Below, piece by piece: positions 15,165 to 22,511 of a stretch of DNA of 32,401 bases; positions within the stretch are counted from its first letter, which is position 1; every line of letters begins with the position of its first letter. A program made the translations under genes and the position numbers. Source of the DNA: Solirubrobacterales bacterium (GTDB lineage Bacteria; Actinomycetota; Thermoleophilia; Solirubrobacterales; Solirubrobacteraceae); assembly GCA_025964155.1 (NCBI GenBank), contig JAOPZJ010000009.1:1-32401 (forward strand), given 5' to 3'. Under the pieces are notes generated by a model. That model worked only from the letters and a program-made list of their open reading frames with translations. It made no database searches and was not told the DNA's origin.

Positions 15165-15418
15165 GCGTGGTCCTGTACCGCTGCCGGACCCCGACGAACT
15201 GGCTATGCCCGTGCGGGCGGGTCGCGCGCGCACTGCGCGGCGCGGGCGAGGAGGTCCAAGAGATGCGGGTGCCGTGGCGCCGGCGGGACCGCGCTGAAGT
15301 CCAAGCCCTCAGCGGTCAGGCCACGGTGCCGGTCGCCGTCATCGACGGGGACGCGATCTGCGACTCGCGCCGGATCGTGCAGCATCTGCACAAGGGCGTC
15401 GGTCGTGACGCGAAATGA
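15161..15418 (+). CDS. Small thioredoxin-fold protein (GST N-terminal-like)
   Basis: An 85-residue protein matching the N-terminal thioredoxin-like domain of glutathione S-transferases/glutaredoxins: LYRCRTP, WLCPCGRVARALRGAG, the TVPVAVIDGD stretch with the cis-Pro, and ICDSRRIVQHL. Cysteines are C8, C16 and C18 (CPC). The C-terminal GST domain is absent. It is coupled to the SDR gene by a 4-base overlap and may serve it in redox, but this is inference. Confidence 0.75.
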   Translation: MSVVLYRCRTPTNWLCPCGRVARALRGAGEEVQEMRVPWRRRDRAEVQALSGQATVPVAVIDGDAICDSRRIVQHLHKGVGRDAK

Positions 15419-15440
15419 CGCCGTTTGCGCGGGAATCGTC

Positions 15441-15446
15441 TAGCCT
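15441..15446 (+). promoter_or_regulatory. Putative -10 of the S55-like protein gene
   Basis: TAGCCT ends 9 bases before the ATG at 15456, with no Shine-Dalgarno site: leaderless-type. Confidence 0.4.
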
Positions 15447-15455
15447 GGCCCGCTC

Positions 15456-17261
15456 ATGCATCTGACGCGACGGCTCCTGGCCCTGTCCCTGCTGTGTGTC
15501 GTCGGCGGAGGTGGTCCGGTCTCCGCCGCGCATGCCGCCGAGCCGACCATGCCGCTCGATCAGGTGAAGAAGGGGATGCGGTGCACCGCCAAGTCGGTGA
15601 TCAGCGGCGTGGACATCGCGACGTTCGACATCGAGATCCTCGACGTCGTCGCGGGCGACAGCGCCGCGCGGGAGCCGTTCATCCTGTTCCGCGCCTCGGG
15701 TCCGGCGGTCGACGCGACCGGCATCGGTCCCGGGTTCTCCGGGTCGCCCATCTCGTGCCCCGACGCCGCCGGCGTCCTGCGGGTGGCGGGTGCCATCTCC
15801 GAGGGCATCGGCGACTACGGCAACCAGATCGCCCTGGCGACACCGATCGACCTGATCCTCGGTGAGCCCGTCGACCCGCCGGCCGAGACCAGGATCGCGC
15901 CCGCGCTGGTCCGCTCTGCCCGTCCCCTCGCCACGCCGCTGAGCGTCGGCGGACTGTCCGGCCCGGTCGCGGACACCGTGCGCGCCGCCGCCCGACGTGC
16001 CGGCAGGGTCGTCTACGCCGCCCCGGCCGCGCCCGTCGGTCCCGTCTTCCCGGCGCAGCCGCTCCAGGGCGGCTCGGCGATGGCCGTCGGCCTGGCCAGC
16101 GGCGATGTCACCGCCGGCGCGATCGGCACCGTCGCCTACGTGGACGGGGACAAGGTGTGGTCCTTCGGGCACTCGCTGGACGGCGCCGGCCGCCGGTCGC
16201 TCTTCCTGCAGGACGCCTACGTCTACGCGGTGGTCGACAACCCGATCGGCGCCCCGGATCTCACGACCTACAAGTTCGCCGCCCCGGGCCACGACGTGGG
16301 CACGCTGACGAACGATGCCGCCTCCGCCGTCGTCGGTCGCCTCGGGGCGCTGCCGACGCGCTTTCCCCTGAAGGTCACCGGGACCGACCTGGACACGGGC
16401 CGCGTCAACGTCTCCAACACCCAGATCGCCGACGAGGGCGCGCTTGGGCTGCCGACCGGGGCCTCGGCCCTGACGCAGGTCGGCGCGATCGCGATCAGCG
16501 AGGTCGCATATGAGCTGCTGCACGGCGTCCCGCTGCGCCAGAGCGGATCGATGTGCGTGAGCATCGGTGTCGTCGGCCTGCCCAAGCCAATGCGGTTCTG
16601 CAACAACTACAACGGGGGCAGCCTCGGTGTGGGCGGCGGCGCGGCGCTTGCCAACGACTTCGGCGCGGCGACCTCGGAGATCGACGCCTACAACTTCGGC
16701 CCGGTGCGCATCACCGGCGTCGACGTGGACATCAAGCTGCGCCGCTCGCTGCGCCAGGCCTATCTGCTGAAGGCGACCGCCCCGCGCACGGTCCGCCGGG
16801 GCAAGAAGGTCAAGGTCAAGCTCTTCGCCCAGCGCGTGAACGGTCCGAAGCTGACGCGGACGATCAGCGTCGCGATCCCGAAGGGCACCCCGCTGGGTGT
16901 GCGCCGCCTGCAGCTCACCGGGGCCGCTTCGGACGGCGGCGCATCACTCGAGGACGCGCTGACGAGCATCCTGGACATCGGGTCGCTCTTCGGCGGGGAC
17001 ACGGGCGCCACCGACGGTGGTACCGGCCCGCGGTCGCTCAAGGCGCTGGCCAAGTACGTCACGGGCGTCCATCGCTACGACGGGGTCACCGTGAGCCTGC
17101 CGCCGCTCGGCGCGGCCGCGGCCCTCGACGCGACGGGAGACCCGAGCGCGGACACCCCGACCGGTCCGGAGGCGGTCGCGCAGAAGGAGCGTGAAACCTA
17201 CCGCGACCCGGAGCTGCGCCTGAGCGGACTGGTCCGCGCGACGGTCCGGGTCACGCGTTAG
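15456..17261 (+). CDS. Secreted SpoIVB/S55-like serine peptidase domain protein
   Basis: A 601-residue exported protein with a signal peptide ending near AAHAAEP (24-30). GPGFSGSPI (91-99) matches the GMSGSPI active-site Ser motif of SpoIVB, and VWSFGHSLDGAG (234-245) matches its GHG-type His motif. In SpoIVB the His precedes the Ser; here the order is reversed, as in a family of SpoIVB-domain-annotated proteins from non-sporulating bacteria. Before the Ser motif lies a conserved GMRCTAKSVISGVDIATFDIE stretch (40-60). A beta-sandwich-like region (about 430-520) and a low-complexity stretch follow. Cys residues (C43, C100, C393-region pair) may form disulfides. Substrate and activity are unknown. 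Convergent with the glutaredoxin gene, only 6 bases apart. Confidence 0.8.
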   Translation: MHLTRRLLALSLLCVVGGGGPVSAAHAAEPTMPLDQVKKGMRCTAKSVISGVDIATFDIEILDVVAGDSAAREPFILFRASGPAVDATGIGPGFSGSPISCPDAAGVLRVAGAISEGIGDYGNQIALATPIDLILGEPVDPPAETRIAPALVRSARPLATPLSVGGLSGPVADTVRAAARRAGRVVYAAPAAPVGPVFPAQPLQGGSAMAVGLASGDVTAGAIGTVAYVDGDKVWSFGHSLDGAGRRSLFLQDAYVYAVVDNPIGAPDLTTYKFAAPGHDVGTLTNDAASAVVGRLGALPTRFPLKVTGTDLDTGRVNVSNTQIADEGALGLPTGASALTQVGAIAISEVAYELLHGVPLRQSGSMCVSIGVVGLPKPMRFCNNYNGGSLGVGGGAALANDFGAATSEIDAYNFGPVRITGVDVDIKLRRSLRQAYLLKATAPRTVRRGKKVKVKLFAQRVNGPKLTRTISVAIPKGTPLGVRRLQLTGAASDGGASLEDALTSILDIGSLFGGDTGATDGGTGPRSLKALAKYVTGVHRYDGVTVSLPPLGAAAALDATGDPSADTPTGPEAVAQKERETYRDPELRLSGLVRATVRVTR

Positions 17262-17267
17262 ACGCCC

Positions 17268-17675
17268 TTAGCCGAGCTTGTTCTCGATCTGCATCCCGGG
17301 CGGATTCGTGGGGACGACGTCCGGGGTCTCGTTCGGACGCGCGTCGGGCTGCTCGAGGCCGAGGACCTCGGCCAGTTCGCCGGACTCGTACATCTCGGCG
17401 ACGATGTCGGCGCCGCCGACGAGCTCCCCGTTGACGAAGAGCTGCGGGATCGTCGGCCACTGCGAGACCGCGCTGAGCTCCTGGCGGATGCGCGGGTCCG
17501 GGAGGATGTCGACGGCCGCAAAGGGCGCGTCGAGCGCCTGCAGGGCGCCGACGGTGCGGGCGCTGAAGCCGCAGGCCGGGGCCTCCGGCGTGCCCTTCAT
17601 GAAGAGGATGACCGGGTGTTCGCTGATGGCGCCGGTGATGGCCTCGCGGATGGGGTTATCGGTCTGATCGGACAC
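17268..17675 (-). CDS. grxD: Monothiol CGFS glutaredoxin (Grx4/Grx5 type)
   Basis: A 135-residue monothiol glutaredoxin. The CGFS active site is residues 35-38 (PACGFSART), K27 in FMKGTPE and the cis-Pro in WPTIPQLFVNG bind glutathione, and GGADIV completes the site. CGFS glutaredoxins carry a [2Fe-2S] cluster with glutathione and form complexes with BolA. The last 25 residues are an extra tail. The GTG start has GGAG 5 bases upstream. It lies 18 bases after bolA and is surely co-transcribed with it. Confidence 0.94.
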   Translation of the reverse strand: MSDQTDNPIREAITGAISEHPVILFMKGTPEAPACGFSARTVGALQALDAPFAAVDILPDPRIRQELSAVSQWPTIPQLFVNGELVGGADIVAEMYESGELAEVLGLEQPDARPNETPDVVPTNPPGMQIENKLG

Positions 17676-17693
17676 GTGGTCTCCGTTCTCGTT

Positions 17694-17921
17694 CTACGGG
17701 GTGGAGGTCTTGAGGCTCAAGGCATGGATCGGACCGCCGACTTCGGCGCCGAAAACGTCGTACACGAGGCGGTGCTGGGCGATGCGGCCCAGGCCCGCGA
17801 ACTGGGGCGCGACGATGGTCGCACGGAAGTGGTCGCCACCGCCCGTCCAGTCCTCGACGTCGGCGGTCGCGCCAGGGAGAGCGGCTTCGATGCGCTGGCG
17901 GATCTCTTCGGCTGAAGGCAT
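17694..17921 (-). CDS. bolA: BolA family protein
   Basis: A 75-residue BolA. Recognisable are IRQRIEAALPGATADVED at the start, GGDHFRATIVAPQFAG, the helix RIAQHRLVYDVFG and the C-terminal IHALSLKTSTP with its invariant His, a ligand for the Fe-S cluster shared with CGFS glutaredoxin. The neighbouring glutaredoxin and divergent A-type carrier place it in Fe-S cluster trafficking. TATCCT lies 8 bases before the ATG. Confidence 0.93.
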   Translation of the reverse strand: MPSAEEIRQRIEAALPGATADVEDWTGGGDHFRATIVAPQFAGLGRIAQHRLVYDVFGAEVGGPIHALSLKTSTP

Positions 17922-17929
17922 GCACCAAG

Positions 17930-17935
17930 AGGATA
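17930..17935 (-). promoter_or_regulatory. Putative -10 of bolA-grxD
   Basis: TATCCT on the minus strand, 8 bases before the bolA ATG; no ribosome site between. Confidence 0.4.
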
Positions 17936-17937
17936 CG

Positions 17938-17955
17938 ACCCTTCCGACCCTTCCG
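17938..17955. repeat. Tandem 9-base repeat between divergent Fe-S genes
   Basis: ACCCTTCCG occurs twice head to tail (17938-17946, 17947-17955) in the 69-base spacer between bolA and the A-type carrier gene. It touches the -35 region of both proposed promoters, so it could be a shared regulator site. Confidence 0.5.
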
Positions 17956-17974
17956 AGACCGCCCGACGAGGCGC

Positions 17975-17980
17975 TACACT
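17975..17980 (+). promoter_or_regulatory. Putative -10 of the A-type carrier gene
   Basis: TACACT ends 10 bases before the ATG at 17991. Confidence 0.35.
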
Positions 17981-17990
17981 AAATGAAGCT

Positions 17991-18380
17991 ATGAGCACCA
18001 CTGAGGTCACGTACAACGCCAAGGGCATCGCCTTCACGGAGAAGGGCGCCGAAAAGGTCCACGAGTTCCTCGCGGCGCAGAGCGCCGAGGCCGTGGCGAC
18101 CGCCGGTCTGCGCGTGGGCGTGCGGGGCGGTGGCTGTTCGGGCTTCCAGTACCAGCTGGCGTTCGACACCCAGCGCGACGGCGACGTCGTGTTCGAGTAC
18201 GACGCGCTGAAGATCCTGGTCGACGCCCAGTCCCTGCCGTACGTGGACGGCTCGTCCATCGACTACGTCGAGTCCCTCCAGGGCGCGGGTTTCCAGGTCA
18301 ACAACCCGAACGTCGTGGCCGCCTGCGGCTGCGGCTCGTCCTTCAAGGTCGCCGACGAGGCCGAGGTCTCAGCCGTTTAG
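17991..18380 (+). CDS. A-type Fe-S cluster carrier (IscA/ErpA/HesB family)
   Basis: A 129-residue A-type carrier with the three conserved cysteines: C49 (GGGCSGFQY), C112 and C114 (AACGCGSSF). It binds and passes an Fe-S cluster to apo-enzymes. IDYVESLQGAGFQVNNPN is the usual stretch before the CGCG motif. The divergent bolA-grxD pair makes this a compact Fe-S delivery locus. Family members are named iscA, erpA or sufA by context, so I leave the symbol open. Confidence 0.94.
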   Translation: MSTTEVTYNAKGIAFTEKGAEKVHEFLAAQSAEAVATAGLRVGVRGGGCSGFQYQLAFDTQRDGDVVFEYDALKILVDAQSLPYVDGSSIDYVESLQGAGFQVNNPNVVAACGCGSSFKVADEAEVSAV

Positions 18381-18402
18381 GGAGCGCCTGACCGGTGCGC
18401 CT

Positions 18403-18461
18403 CGCCGCCCCTGGCGGCGTCGCTGCGAGGAGGTCCGGCCTGGCGGCCTGTCCCTCCTCGC
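18403..18461 (+). terminator. Two strong hairpins after the A-type carrier gene
   Basis: CGCCGCC and GGCGGCG form a 7-bp stem with a 3-base loop at 18403-18419. GCGAGGAGG (18425-18433) pairs with CCTCCTCGC (18453-18461), enclosing an inner GGCC/GGCC stem. No T-run follows. Together they would probably stop or protect the carrier transcript. Confidence 0.5.
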
Positions 18462-18545
18462 GCTCCTGGCCAGGAACGACGATCCGGACCGCTCAGTCGC
18501 TCCCGATCCGGATTCGTTCAGTTGCCCTGGCCACGGTCACACCCG

Positions 18546-19859
18546 ATGACGGCCATCCTGAGGGTGGCCGTCCTGCTTTGCGGCCTGGCCGTAGCCGCAT
18601 CGGCCACCGGGTGCGGCGGGGGCGACGAGCAGGAGTACGCGGCGCGTCCTGTCACGCGACCGGCACCGCCGGCCTCGCCGTCCGCTCCGGCGCCGGTTCC
18701 GGCGCCGGTTCCGGCGCTGACTCCTGCGCTCGCGCCGCAGCTGTCGATCGGGGTCGACGAGCAGAACCCGTGGCTGTTCCAGCCCGGGGCGGTCCCTGAG
18801 GGCTTCGCCCCTTGGCGCGATCGCGTCGCCGCGCTGCGCCCGGTGCGCTACCGGATGTTCGTGGACTGGTCCGGCCTGCAGCCCGATCCGGCGCGCCCGG
18901 CCGATCTGGCCCAGCCCAACAACGGCTGCATGAGGGGGCTGCCGCCGTGCGGCGCCTACGCCGGGATCCGCGACCGCCTGCGCGCGATCGCCGCCCGGCA
19001 GAAGGCCGACGGCGGGGGCTGGGAGGTCATGGTCGTGCTGTACGGCGCGCCGGAGTGGGCGGCCAGGCCGGCCGGCGGCTGCGAGCGCGTGGGCACCGGG
19101 CCCCGGGCGCGGCCGTACAACGACGCCGGCCTCGCCGGGTACCGGACCCTCATCCGTGACCTGTTGGCGCTGGGACGGGCCGAGGGCGTGGCGCTGCGCT
19201 GGTGGAGTCCGTTCAACGAGCCCAACCACCCCGCCTTCATCAGCCCCCAGCGGCAGGCGTGCTCGGTGACGTCCCCGTCCCTGGCGCCAGGGGTGTACAC
19301 CGGCATCGTGCGCGCGGCCCAGGCGGAACTGGCGGCAGACGTCGCCAAGCACGACCTCGTCCTCGGCGAGATGGCCGGCTACGGCAGCCCCAGCCCGCGC
19401 GGGACCGGCATCGGCGAGTTCGTCCGCGCACTCCCGGACGATGTCGCTTGCGCGGCCACCGTCTGGTCCCAGCACGAGTACACGCAGCCCGACGGCGCCC
19501 AGCCCGACGCGGTCGGCCAGCTCGAGCGCGTCCTCGACGAGCGCCCCTGCACCAGGGGCAAGCCGATCTGGGTGACGGAGACCGGCGTCGGCGGAGCCCA
19601 TGCCGGCGGTCCGCGGTCGCTCCAGGACGCCTCCCTCGCGGTCCAGTGCGCGGCCCAGGCCACGCTGCTGGAACGCCTGGACGCCGACCCCCGCGTCGGG
19701 GCCGCGGTCCAGTTCTCGCTCCGCGACGACCCGGCCTATCCCGTCGGGTTCTTCGATTCGCGACTGACGCGGGCCTACCCGACCCTGGGGCTCTGGCAGG
19801 CATGGTCCACGGCGACCCGCGAGGGCGTGGCGCCGCCCCAGCGCCCGGTGGCGTGTTAG
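18546..19859 (+). CDS. Lipoprotein with a GH-A-like glycoside hydrolase domain
   Basis: A 437-residue exported protein. The start at 18546 gives a lipoprotein signal with lipobox ATGC (C23). A Pro/Ala linker (40-64) partly encoded by a 12-base tandem repeat leads to a TIM-barrel-like region (about 65-430). WWSPFNEPNHPAF (219-231) holds the NEP motif with acid/base E225, and IWVTETGVGG (341-350) the nucleophile E345, as in clan GH-A (GH5/GH39-type). WSQHEYTQPD supplies the barrel His. Cys are numerous for this genome and may form disulfides. The glycan substrate cannot be read. No TANNNT or ribosome site is evident before the start. Confidence 0.82.
   Translation: MTAILRVAVLLCGLAVAASATGCGGGDEQEYAARPVTRPAPPASPSAPAPVPAPVPALTPALAPQLSIGVDEQNPWLFQPGAVPEGFAPWRDRVAALRPVRYRMFVDWSGLQPDPARPADLAQPNNGCMRGLPPCGAYAGIRDRLRAIAARQKADGGGWEVMVVLYGAPEWAARPAGGCERVGTGPRARPYNDAGLAGYRTLIRDLLALGRAEGVALRWWSPFNEPNHPAFISPQRQACSVTSPSLAPGVYTGIVRAAQAELAADVAKHDLVLGEMAGYGSPSPRGTGIGEFVRALPDDVACAATVWSQHEYTQPDGAQPDAVGQLERVLDERPCTRGKPIWVTETGVGGAHAGGPRSLQDASLAVQCAAQATLLERLDADPRVGAAVQFSLRDDPAYPVGFFDSRLTRAYPTLGLWQAWSTATREGVAPPQRPVAC
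18687..18718 (+). repeat. 12-base tandem repeat in the lipoprotein linker
   Basis: CCGGCGCCGGTT is repeated about 2.6 times and encodes the linker APVPAPVPAL. A repeat of 12 bases keeps frame when copies are gained or lost. Confidence 0.75.
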
Positions 19860-20129
19860 GGGAGGGCCGGTCGGTCGCGGCGTGGAACCTGAACGACGGT
19901 TCCGCGACCTCTGTGGTCACCGCGCCCGCATTGACGGTGTGGGCGCCGTCGCGACGCGGCCGGCGGACGCGGCGATTCTGACGACCCGAAACACGATTCT
20001 GGAACCCTGAACCTCGGATCGAAGGTTGGCGCGAGGCGCCATGACCACCAACGATCCTCGACGAGCACACGTATCCCAGCATCGTCCGCAACCCTCGATG
20101 ATCAGTCGAGGGTCATCACACCATCGGGA
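19860..20129. other. Convergent 270-base spacer without a gene
   Basis: It lies between the glycoside hydrolase lipoprotein and the GntR gene. I see no convincing reading frame or RNA gene, only the hairpin at 20091-20113 and a repeated CGATTCTG near 19974 and 19995. Its lower GC fits non-coding DNA. Confidence 0.5.
20091..20113. terminator. Bidirectional terminator-like hairpin
   Basis: ACCCTCGA (20091-20098) and TCGAGGGT (20106-20113) form a perfect 8-bp stem with a 7-base loop, 17 bases after the GntR stop in the convergent spacer. No long T-run. Confidence 0.5.
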
Positions 20130-20810
20130 TTATGATTGCTCAGGACCTGGACCCGGGTCACCGCCGATCAGCGCCTGGGTCGAGAGCCTGATGTGCTCCG
20201 CCAATGCCTCGGGCCCGTCCCGCTCGAGGGCGACGACGAGGCCGACGTGGTCGGTCGCCAGGCCTCGCAGGGTGTAGTGCGGGCGGCTTTGGACGAGGAA
20301 CAGCTGAAGCTCGGCCGACAGCCCGGCGTGGGCCTGGATGACGCGCGGGACACGCGAGGCCGCGACGATGGCTTCGTGGAGGGCGTTGTGGGCGACGACG
20401 ACGCTGCTCCAGGCCGGCTCGTCGCGGGAGCAGCAGAGGGCGGCGAACGCCGAGGCGGCCGCATGCACGCCGTGAGGAAGGCGTCCGCCGCCTCGTTCGA
20501 GGGCGATCTTGGCCGCGCCGACCTCGAGGATGCCCCGTAGGACATAGAGCCCCTGGACGTCGGGTGACTGCAAGAGGGTCACGGTGGCGCCGCGATGTGG
20601 CTCCACGCGGATCAGCCCCGTGCCGGCGAGTTCGCGAAGCGCTGCCCGGACGCTGTGACGGGCCACGCCGTAGCTCGCCGTGAGCTCCTGCTCCCGCAGG
20701 CGGGTGCCCCCGGGCAGCTCACCGTCGAGGATCCGCGTCCTGAGGGCCTCCACGAGAGCGCCGACGGTGGAGACCCGCCCGAGCTGAAGCTCGCGCGCCG
20801 GCGCGCTCAC
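20130..20810 (-). CDS. GntR family regulator, FCD (FadR) subfamily
   Basis: A 226-residue regulator. The winged helix-turn-helix spans about 15-80 (LREQELTASYGVARHSVRAA, 38-57, then EPHRGATV). The FCD ligand domain follows: LYVLRGILEVGAAKIALERG, AHNALHEAIVAAS with a metal-site His, and TDHVGLVVALERDGPEALAEHI. The usual Asp before the first metal His is Asn. The GTG start overlaps the EamA stop (GTGA), so transporter and regulator are coupled. The FCD-type operator at 21785-21797 before the transporter implies autoregulation. Confidence 0.92.
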   Translation of the reverse strand: MSAPARELQLGRVSTVGALVEALRTRILDGELPGGTRLREQELTASYGVARHSVRAALRELAGTGLIRVEPHRGATVTLLQSPDVQGLYVLRGILEVGAAKIALERGGGRLPHGVHAAASAFAALCCSRDEPAWSSVVVAHNALHEAIVAASRVPRVIQAHAGLSAELQLFLVQSRPHYTLRGLATDHVGLVVALERDGPEALAEHIRLSTQALIGGDPGPGPEQS

Positions 20811-21778
20811 GATCGCGCCTCCCCGGCCGCCGCGGGGCGATTCACACGCGCGGTGGCGTCCGGTCGGGCGGGTTCTACGACGGCGACGACGAGCCCGGCA
20901 CGGCCCGGGCGTCCGGCGAGGGCGAGAAGCCCGGTGAGGACGAGCCCCGCACCGGCGACCGCGACGAGCCCCGGACGCTCGCCGAGCACGACGGCGCCGA
21001 GCGCCGCAGCGGTGAGCGGCTCAGCCAGCGTGAGCGTGGCGGTCTCGCCGGCGGTGAGCTCGCGCAGGCCGCGCGCGAAGAGCACATAGGCCAGCGCGGT
21101 GGGGATCACGGCGAGGAAGACGACCATCGCCAGCCCGCCCGCGGTCAGGAGCCACGGACCCGCGGTGGCGATGAGCACGGGCAACAGCAGGAGCCCGCCG
21201 GTGGCGAAGGCGCCGGCCATGACGACCTCGGGCGAGTGGCCGGCCCGCAGCAGTTGCTTGGAGATGACGGTGTAGGACGCGTAGCCGGCGCCGGCGCCGA
21301 GCGCCAGGGCGATGCCGAGGGACGAGACCGATGCCGCGCTGCCGCCGGCGACGAGGAGCGTCACGCCCGCGGCGGCCAGCACCGTGGCGAGCGCCCACCG
21401 CGCCCCGGGGTTCTCGCGGGCCACGAGCCAGCCGAGCGCGCCGGCGAACGCCGGCCCGGACCCGATCGCGACGACGGTGCCCACCGCCACGCCGGTCTTC
21501 TGCACGGCGGCGAAGAAGCACAGCTGGTAGGCGGCGACGCAGGCACCCGCGAGGAGCACCATGGCCGCACGGGGGCGCCGGACGACGCCCGCGCGTCCTG
21601 CCTCGGTCCTGGCCCGGCGCCCGGCGAGCACCGCCACGCCGGCAAGCAGCGCCCCACCGAGGGCGATCCGTCCCGAGCCGACCGCGACGGCGCGAGCGTC
21701 GTCGGGGCCGAGGGCCTGCGCCGTGCCGGTGGTGCCGAAGCACACGGCCGCGACGAGGACGCAGAGACGGGGACCCAT
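20807..21778 (-). CDS. EamA/DMT family transporter
   Basis: A 323-residue protein with about ten membrane segments in two EamA repeats (about 5-135 and 150-290); GYASYTVISKQLLRAGHSP opens the second. Such proteins export metabolites or amino acids. PTALAYVLFARGLRELTAGETATLTLAEPLTA is the conserved end of the second repeat. The start at 21778 (MGPRLCVLVA) places membrane segment 1 at the N-terminus and avoids overlap with the glycosylase gene. The C-terminal 20 residues are a soluble basic tail. The coupled FCD-GntR gene probably senses the transported compound or a relative. Confidence 0.9.
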   Translation of the reverse strand: MGPRLCVLVAAVCFGTTGTAQALGPDDARAVAVGSGRIALGGALLAGVAVLAGRRARTEAGRAGVVRRPRAAMVLLAGACVAAYQLCFFAAVQKTGVAVGTVVAIGSGPAFAGALGWLVARENPGARWALATVLAAAGVTLLVAGGSAASVSSLGIALALGAGAGYASYTVISKQLLRAGHSPEVVMAGAFATGGLLLLPVLIATAGPWLLTAGGLAMVVFLAVIPTALAYVLFARGLRELTAGETATLTLAEPLTAAALGAVVLGERPGLVAVAGAGLVLTGLLALAGRPGRAGLVVAVVEPARPDATARVNRPAAAGEARS

Positions 21779-21784
21779 CGTTCG

Positions 21785-21797
21785 ATTGTTCCACAAT
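21785..21797. promoter_or_regulatory. FCD-GntR operator at the EamA start
   Basis: ATTGTTCCACAAT is a perfect 5-base dyad around three bases and matches the TNGTNNNACNA pattern known for FadR-subfamily GntR regulators. It ends 6 bases before the EamA ATG, in a 46-base spacer after the glycosylase gene, ideal for control by the GntR encoded downstream. Confidence 0.65.
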
Positions 21798-21824
21798 TCA
21801 ACGGAGCTGCGCAAGGCGCCGCGA

Positions 21825-22490
21825 TCAGGGGCCGTCCGCGCCGATCGGGACGGCGTCCAGGCTCTTCCACAGGAGCCGGCAGGCGGTGCTCCGGTGCGGC
21901 CGCCAGGCCTCGGCCATCGCGACGACGGCGTCGGGGGTGGGGGAGGCGTCGAGCTCGTACGCGACGCCGACGGCCCTGCGGATCCCGAGATCACCCGGAG
22001 CCAACACGTCGGGCCGGCGGAGGTGTCCCATGAGGAACACGTGTGCCGTCCACGGTCCGATCCCGGTGACGGCGCAGAGCCTCGCCAGGACGGTCTCGTC
22101 GTCCACGTCGGCGAGGGCGTCCAGGTCCAGACGCCCGGTCACGACCTCCTCCGCCAGCCCCCGGACGAACCGCAGCTTGGCGCGTGACAGGCCGCCGGCC
22201 GCGCGCAGCGCCTCCGGATCGTCCGCCAGAACCTGCTCCGGGGTCGGGAGCGCGCCGTCGTAGCGGGCGGTCAGGCGGGCGACCATCGCGCGGGCGGCGC
22301 CGACCGAGACCTGCTGCCCGAGGATGATGCGGACGAGGTCGCCGTACGCGGGAACCGGGGGATACCGGCCCCCGCGGGCGGGATCCACGACGATGGTCAG
22401 GGCCGCGGCATCCATCCCGGCGATGAGCCGCGCCAGGACGGGATCGGCCGCGGCAAGGTGCTCCAGCGCCGGGTGGGCCACAACACTCAC
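21825..22490 (-). CDS. DNA-3-methyladenine glycosylase, AlkA-like (HhH-GPD)
   Basis: A 221-residue base-excision glycosylase. ILGQQVSVGAA (56-66) is the family signature, the helix-hairpin-helix is LCAVTGIGPWTAHVFLM (138-154), and D167 in LAPGDLGIRRAV is the catalytic Asp. It removes alkylated bases from DNA. The N-terminal AlkA domain is short, as in yeast Mag1-like and many bacterial forms. The GTG start at 22490 lies inside the arm of a long hairpin; a second GTG nine bases later (22481, MAHPALEHL) is an alternative. It follows hemQ by 20 bases. Confidence 0.9.
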   Translation of the reverse strand: MSVVAHPALEHLAAADPVLARLIAGMDAAALTIVVDPARGGRYPPVPAYGDLVRIILGQQVSVGAARAMVARLTARYDGALPTPEQVLADDPEALRAAGGLSRAKLRFVRGLAEEVVTGRLDLDALADVDDETVLARLCAVTGIGPWTAHVFLMGHLRRPDVLAPGDLGIRRAVGVAYELDASPTPDAVVAMAEAWRPHRSTACRLLWKSLDAVPIGADGP

Positions 22491-22511
22491 CCTGAAGCTG
22501 AGGGTGAGTGT
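22483..22511 (-). promoter_or_regulatory. Long hairpin over the hemQ stop and glycosylase start
   Basis: ACACTCACCCT (22483-22493) and AGGGTGAGTGT (22501-22511) are perfect 11-base arms with a 7-base loop. On the minus strand the first arm includes the last base of the hemQ stop and the second includes AGGGTG with the GTG start of the glycosylase. It may terminate hemQ transcripts or hide the start codon. Confidence 0.6.

Noticed and set aside
14004-15233. Minus-strand 409-codon open frame over the SDR gene
   Set aside because: Antisense shadow: the plus strand has an intact Rossmann fold with its catalytic residues.
19860-20129. Possible small gene on the plus strand around 20041 (MTTNDPRRAHVSQ...)
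   Set aside because: It reads on into the antisense of the GntR gene, has no ribosome site or promoter hexamer, and its codon bias differs from the surrounding genes.
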